Source: Methanolacinia paynteri
GTDB taxonomy: Archaea > Halobacteriota > Methanomicrobia > Methanomicrobiales > Methanomicrobiaceae
Length of the DNA: 64,000 nt
Assembly (NCBI RefSeq): GCF_000784355.1
Contig: NZ_KN360939.1
Location: 111,021 to 175,020 of the forward strand
Reading direction: 5' to 3'
Notes under the pieces: generated by a model
Database searches by the model: none
What the model saw: the letters and a program-made list of their open reading frames with translations, nothing else
Told to the model about the DNA's origin: nothing
Program-made: the position numbers and the translations under genes
In this document: in pieces, positions 61,726 to 64,000 of the stretch
Layout of the letters: every line of letters begins with the position of its first letter
Numbering within the stretch: position 1 is the first letter of the stretch

Positions 61726-62661
61726 ATGTGCAATCCAGATATTCCATGGTATGTGGTATGGGGTTTCGGGGGTCATATCAAGTCCACGGCAACTACGCTT
61801 ATTATCGGGAAAAAATCCGATGTAGAAGAGATTCCTATAGAATCAGTCGACCACCTTCTCGTTGTGGGCGGCCATAATATTCACACTTCCACAATCATTC
61901 ATCTCCTGAGACAGAATTCATCTGTATCGTTCTTCGATGCCGACGGGACTCCTCTGGGAATTCTGAGGCCCTTCGGGAGAAAAACCGAAAGGGAAATGGC
62001 GGAACTCCAGGCCGAAGGTTCGTCCTATAACAGCGCCGCAGAGATCGTCAGGTCATCAATTAAGGCGAGAATTATGATGATCGAAAAAGCGGGAAGGGAG
62101 ATCGACCGGGAGCTCTATTATAAAAGCGAGGATGAGATCCTCTTTACGAGCCTGGAGGAGATCGATTATCTCATCAAGATGGAGGAGCTTAGGAGAATCC
62201 ATAAATTTACATCGGATATGTATTATGAAATAATGGGGAGGTGCCTGAGTCCGTCTCACGGTTTCAAAAGAAGAACATCCCGTCCGCATGTTGATCCGGT
62301 AAACTCCATGCTTTCGCTTGGATACTCGATCCTGTTCGGCAATTGCTGTGTGCCGCTTGTAGGTGCATACCTTGATATCGATAAGGGGATTCTTCGCGAG
62401 GGGACAAATTCCCTGGTTCTCGATCTTATAGATCCTTTGAAGCCGTTTATGGTTGATTCCGTGGTATTTTCTATTGCACGCGAGTATCTTACTGCCGATA
62501 TGTACGAGACGAATACGAAGAGATGCCATCTCGACCAGGGGACACTGCGCTTATTATCCGATGCCCTTAAGAGGTCTATCAATCAGAAGAAGATCGAAGA
62601 GAATGTATTGTCTTACAGGGATTCACTTATAAACAGAAGACCGCTGAAGTTTTCTTACTGA
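61726..62661 (+). CDS. cas1: Stand-alone Cas1-like protein with altered catalytic residues
   Basis: The 311-residue protein is Cas1-like: a beta-rich N-terminal half (TTLIIGKKSDVEEIPIESVD, VSFFDADGTPLGILRPFG) and a helical half with the signature RRTSRPHVDPVNSMLSLGYS and LVLDLIDPLKPFMVD. Of the three metal-binding catalytic positions, the Asp (about 233) is present. By alignment to the family, Glu is replaced by His159 (in LRRIHKFTSDMYYE) and His by Arg224 (KGILREGTNS). No cas2, effector genes or CRISPR array lie nearby. ATG 61726 has AGGAG 9 nt upstream. A role other than spacer integration is likely; this is my inference. Confidence 0.82.
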   Translation: MCNPDIPWYVVWGFGGHIKSTATTLIIGKKSDVEEIPIESVDHLLVVGGHNIHTSTIIHLLRQNSSVSFFDADGTPLGILRPFGRKTEREMAELQAEGSSYNSAAEIVRSSIKARIMMIEKAGREIDRELYYKSEDEILFTSLEEIDYLIKMEELRRIHKFTSDMYYEIMGRCLSPSHGFKRRTSRPHVDPVNSMLSLGYSILFGNCCVPLVGAYLDIDKGILREGTNSLVLDLIDPLKPFMVDSVVFSIAREYLTADMYETNTKRCHLDQGTLRLLSDALKRSINQKKIEENVLSYRDSLINRRPLKFSY

Positions 62662-62679
62662 GTCAAGTTTGTAGAAGAA

Positions 62680-62757
62680 GGGAGGGTTTTTCTCCTTCCC
62701 TGTGACCCTCCCCCTGATCGCGATAAGTCGCAAAGGGGATGGACGAGCATCCCCTTT
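62680..62757 (+). repeat. Dispersed two-hairpin element, copy C (downstream of cas1)
   Basis: Stem 1 is GGGAGGG/CCTTCCC (62680-62686, 62694-62700; one G-U pair) with a T-rich loop. The linker TGTGACCCTCCCCCTGATCG runs into CGATAAGTCG. Stem 2 is AAAGGGGATG/CATCCCCTTT (62732-62741, 62748-62757, loop GACGAG). It begins 18 nt after the cas1 stop, in the same orientation as cas1. Copies A and B are near 36.3 and 58.3 kb. Confidence 0.75.
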
Positions 62758-62824
62758 AGCTCCAAGATGAGTTCTTCCGTCCGCTTGAAATTTTAGATAT
62801 GATCCTGAAGTCTCGTTGATTTTT

Positions 62825-62875
62825 CCGGCCGAAGGGACTTCGCCCCTTTCGGAACACGGGGCGACCTTCGGTCAC
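62825..62875. repeat. Hairpin cluster after element copy C
   Basis: After a 68-nt spacer from stem 2, CGGCCGAAGG begins a cluster of short hairpins: CGAAG/CTTCG (loop GGA) and GACC/GGTC (loop TTC). Copy B has the same CGGCCGAAGG motif at nearly the same distance (69 nt) downstream. No open frame is supported here. Confidence 0.5.
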
Positions 62876-62995
62876 TTTTAAAAATAATATACTTAGAGAA
62901 AGATCTTCGCCCCAATCGATTCTTTCTTACTTTATGTCCATAAATTTTTTCTGCAAAATCCTATCCATAAAATATTTTAGGGAAAGAAAAAATTC

Positions 62996-63325
62996 TCAGT
63001 AGACCCTGACGATCTCGAAATCTTCGTAATCCATTGGGCCTTTTTCAGAGATGTCTATATCTCTTATATGCGCTCTCGGGCATTCCCGGAGGGAAGAGAG
63101 GAATTTGTCTATTATTATATCATCTCCGGTCGCCCTGATGCAGACCCTTCCGTCTTCAAGATTCATGACTTCGCCGGTTATCGAAAGCTGCGAAGCTATC
63201 CTCCTGACGCATGCCCGAAATCCCACGCCCTGGACTTTGCCGGTAACATATGCCTCTATTGTTTTTAATCTGGGGTTCTGCTCTTCAGTAATCCCGGAAG
63301 CATCTGTATCCTGAGCCATAGCCAT
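62996..63325 (-). CDS. Acylphosphatase
   Basis: The 109-residue protein is an acylphosphatase (hydrolysis of carboxyl-phosphate bonds) with an extra N-terminal segment of about 20 residues. The catalytic Arg is in YVTGKVQGVGFRACVRRIAS and the catalytic Asn in GEVMNLEDGRVCI. Beta-alpha-beta order matches the family. It is monocistronic and converges on cas1, from which it is separated by about 330 bp of structured, non-coding sequence. Confidence 0.9.
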   Translation of the reverse strand: MAMAQDTDASGITEEQNPRLKTIEAYVTGKVQGVGFRACVRRIASQLSITGEVMNLEDGRVCIRATGDDIIIDKFLSSLRECPRAHIRDIDISEKGPMDYEDFEIVRVY

Positions 63326-63392
63326 ATGGTTTTTAATCCCGGTTGCATATTAAAACTGTCATTTTGGATAAATGTAAAAAGGTCGCAATATT

Positions 63393-63587
63393 TCACTCGA
63401 ATGCCACAAGGGTGGCTTTAAACTCATTTTCGAGTTTATGGATCTTTTCGAGTTCGCATTTTGAAAGCGATGAATATCTTCCCGATGAGTCGAATTCACT
63501 GTAAGCAACAAGGATCAGGCCCAGGTATTCCTCGCACTGCCTGAGATCTCTCATCTGCTCCTTCGAGAGTGCCGCATACCTGTTCAT
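63393..63587 (-). CDS. Small hypothetical protein, helical
   Basis: I do not recognise this 64-residue protein. It is almost entirely amphipathic helix (KEQMRDLRQCEEYLGLILVA and KIHKLENEFKATLVAFE), with two cysteines and no signal peptide. It could be a small regulatory or structural protein. It lies between ilvC and the acylphosphatase gene and may be part of the ilvC transcript. Confidence 0.5.
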   Translation of the reverse strand: MNRYAALSKEQMRDLRQCEEYLGLILVAYSEFDSSGRYSSLSKCELEKIHKLENEFKATLVAFE

Positions 63588-63656
63588 GATTATCCTGTTC
63601 CCCGGAGCATTATTAAACGTACCGGTGAGTTAAAAAAAAGTTTAGATTTGTTTCAC

Positions 63657-64000
63657 TTATTTACGGAACTGGGGCATCATGCCTCTTATCTCTGCACCCA
63701 CCTTCTCGATAAGGTGCTCTTCATCGGCCCTTGTGAGTGCGTTGAACATCGGCCTGTTGACGGCATTTTCAAGCATCCATTCCTTTGTAAATGCGCCTGA
63801 CTGGATCTCTTTCAGGATCTGCTCCATCGCTGCCTTGCTTTCAGCACCGATTACTCTCGGGCCCCTTGTAATATCTCCATACTGTGCGGTATTGGAGATC
63901 GAGTCCCTCATCTTCGTAAACCCGCCCTCATAGATCAGGTCCACGATCAGCTTCATCTCGTGAAGAACCTCAAGGTATGCCATCTCGGGTGCATATCCTG
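63657..64000 (-). CDS. ilvC: Ketol-acid reductoisomerase, C-terminal part (5' end outside the window)
   Basis: The visible frame is the C-terminal knotted helical domain of IlvC, for branched-chain amino acid synthesis. It includes [20 protein letters not shown], where the Glu residues bind Mg2+, then [20 protein letters not shown] and [20 protein letters not shown] before the final RGMMPQFRK. The sequence runs off the right edge of the window, so the NADPH-binding domain is not seen. Confidence 0.93.
   Translation of the reverse strand, partial: GYAPEMAYLEVLHEMKLIVDLIYEGGFTKMRDSISNTAQYGDITRGPRVIGAESKAAMEQILKEIQSGAFTKEWMLENAVNRPMFNALTRADEEHLIEKVGAEIRGMMPQFRK

Noticed and set aside
61500-64000. 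CRISPR array or casposon around the Cas1 gene
   Set aside because: No series of direct repeats with unique spacers is present, and no DNA polymerase B, long terminal inverted repeats or target duplication was seen near cas1.

Overview
The window is a contiguous piece of a methanogenic archaeal chromosome, most likely from the order Methanomicrobiales and perhaps close to Methanolacinia/Methanoplanus (an inference from protein character; no database was searched). The archaeal signs are Cbf5, the Nop5-fibrillarin pair, Dph2, an MfnA-type tyrosine decarboxylase for methanofuran, many DUF1628-type pilins, two DUF3821-type S-layer proteins (one with a clear PGF-CTERM-like tail), TATA-type promoters and archaeal-style tRNAs.

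Layout. 1-9.6 kb is housekeeping: a HEAT-repeat protein end, an MFS transporter, a minus-strand run of methyltransferase, dph2, hpt, mfnA and ppsA, divergent serA, and an unknown protein. 9.7-13.1 kb is a three-gene MacB-like ABC operon with an S-layer-domain partner and repeated operator-like motifs at its promoter. 13.3-17.4 kb holds an XRE/DUF2178 pair, a small membrane ORF, and a metalloid-type cluster (ArsP-like permease, CC-motif protein, thioredoxin-like protein, two DGC-domain proteins of which one is frameshifted) divergent from an ArsR regulator across two palindromes.

17.4-36 kb is a cell-surface and type IV pilus region. It has ten pilin-like genes, six of them in one tightly overlapping minus-strand operon, a secreted PQQ-type propeller protein, and a plus-strand operon that joins an S-layer-like protein, a membrane protein with a cysteine-less transglutaminase-like fold, a PilB/TadA ATPase, a TadC-like membrane protein and a final pilin-like subunit. 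It ends at a 5'-truncated SMR efflux gene.

36-45 kb is mixed: a lipoprotein hydrolase, tRNA-Ser, a PNPOx-like protein, cbf5-hemD, a TctA-like permease, a Na+/Ca2+ exchanger, nop5-flpA, a DUF1614 protein and tRNA-Gln. 45-55 kb holds the probable major S-layer protein, two further large secreted surface proteins, a sensor kinase with a degenerate receiver domain, and tRNA-Arg. 55-64 kb holds a double-ACT protein with two paaK genes, a polar amino-acid ABC transporter, a stand-alone Cas1 homologue that lacks two of three catalytic residues, an acylphosphatase and the end of ilvC.

The most interesting signals are the isolated degenerate Cas1 and a dispersed two-hairpin element present three times (near 36.3, 58.3 and 62.7 kb) with compensatory stem changes. 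One copy begins 18 nt after the cas1 stop. Two of the copies share a longer architecture with a conserved spacer length. Other points worth checking are the pseudo-transglutaminase inside the pilus operon and the pilin family motif H-x-[GS]-G-D.
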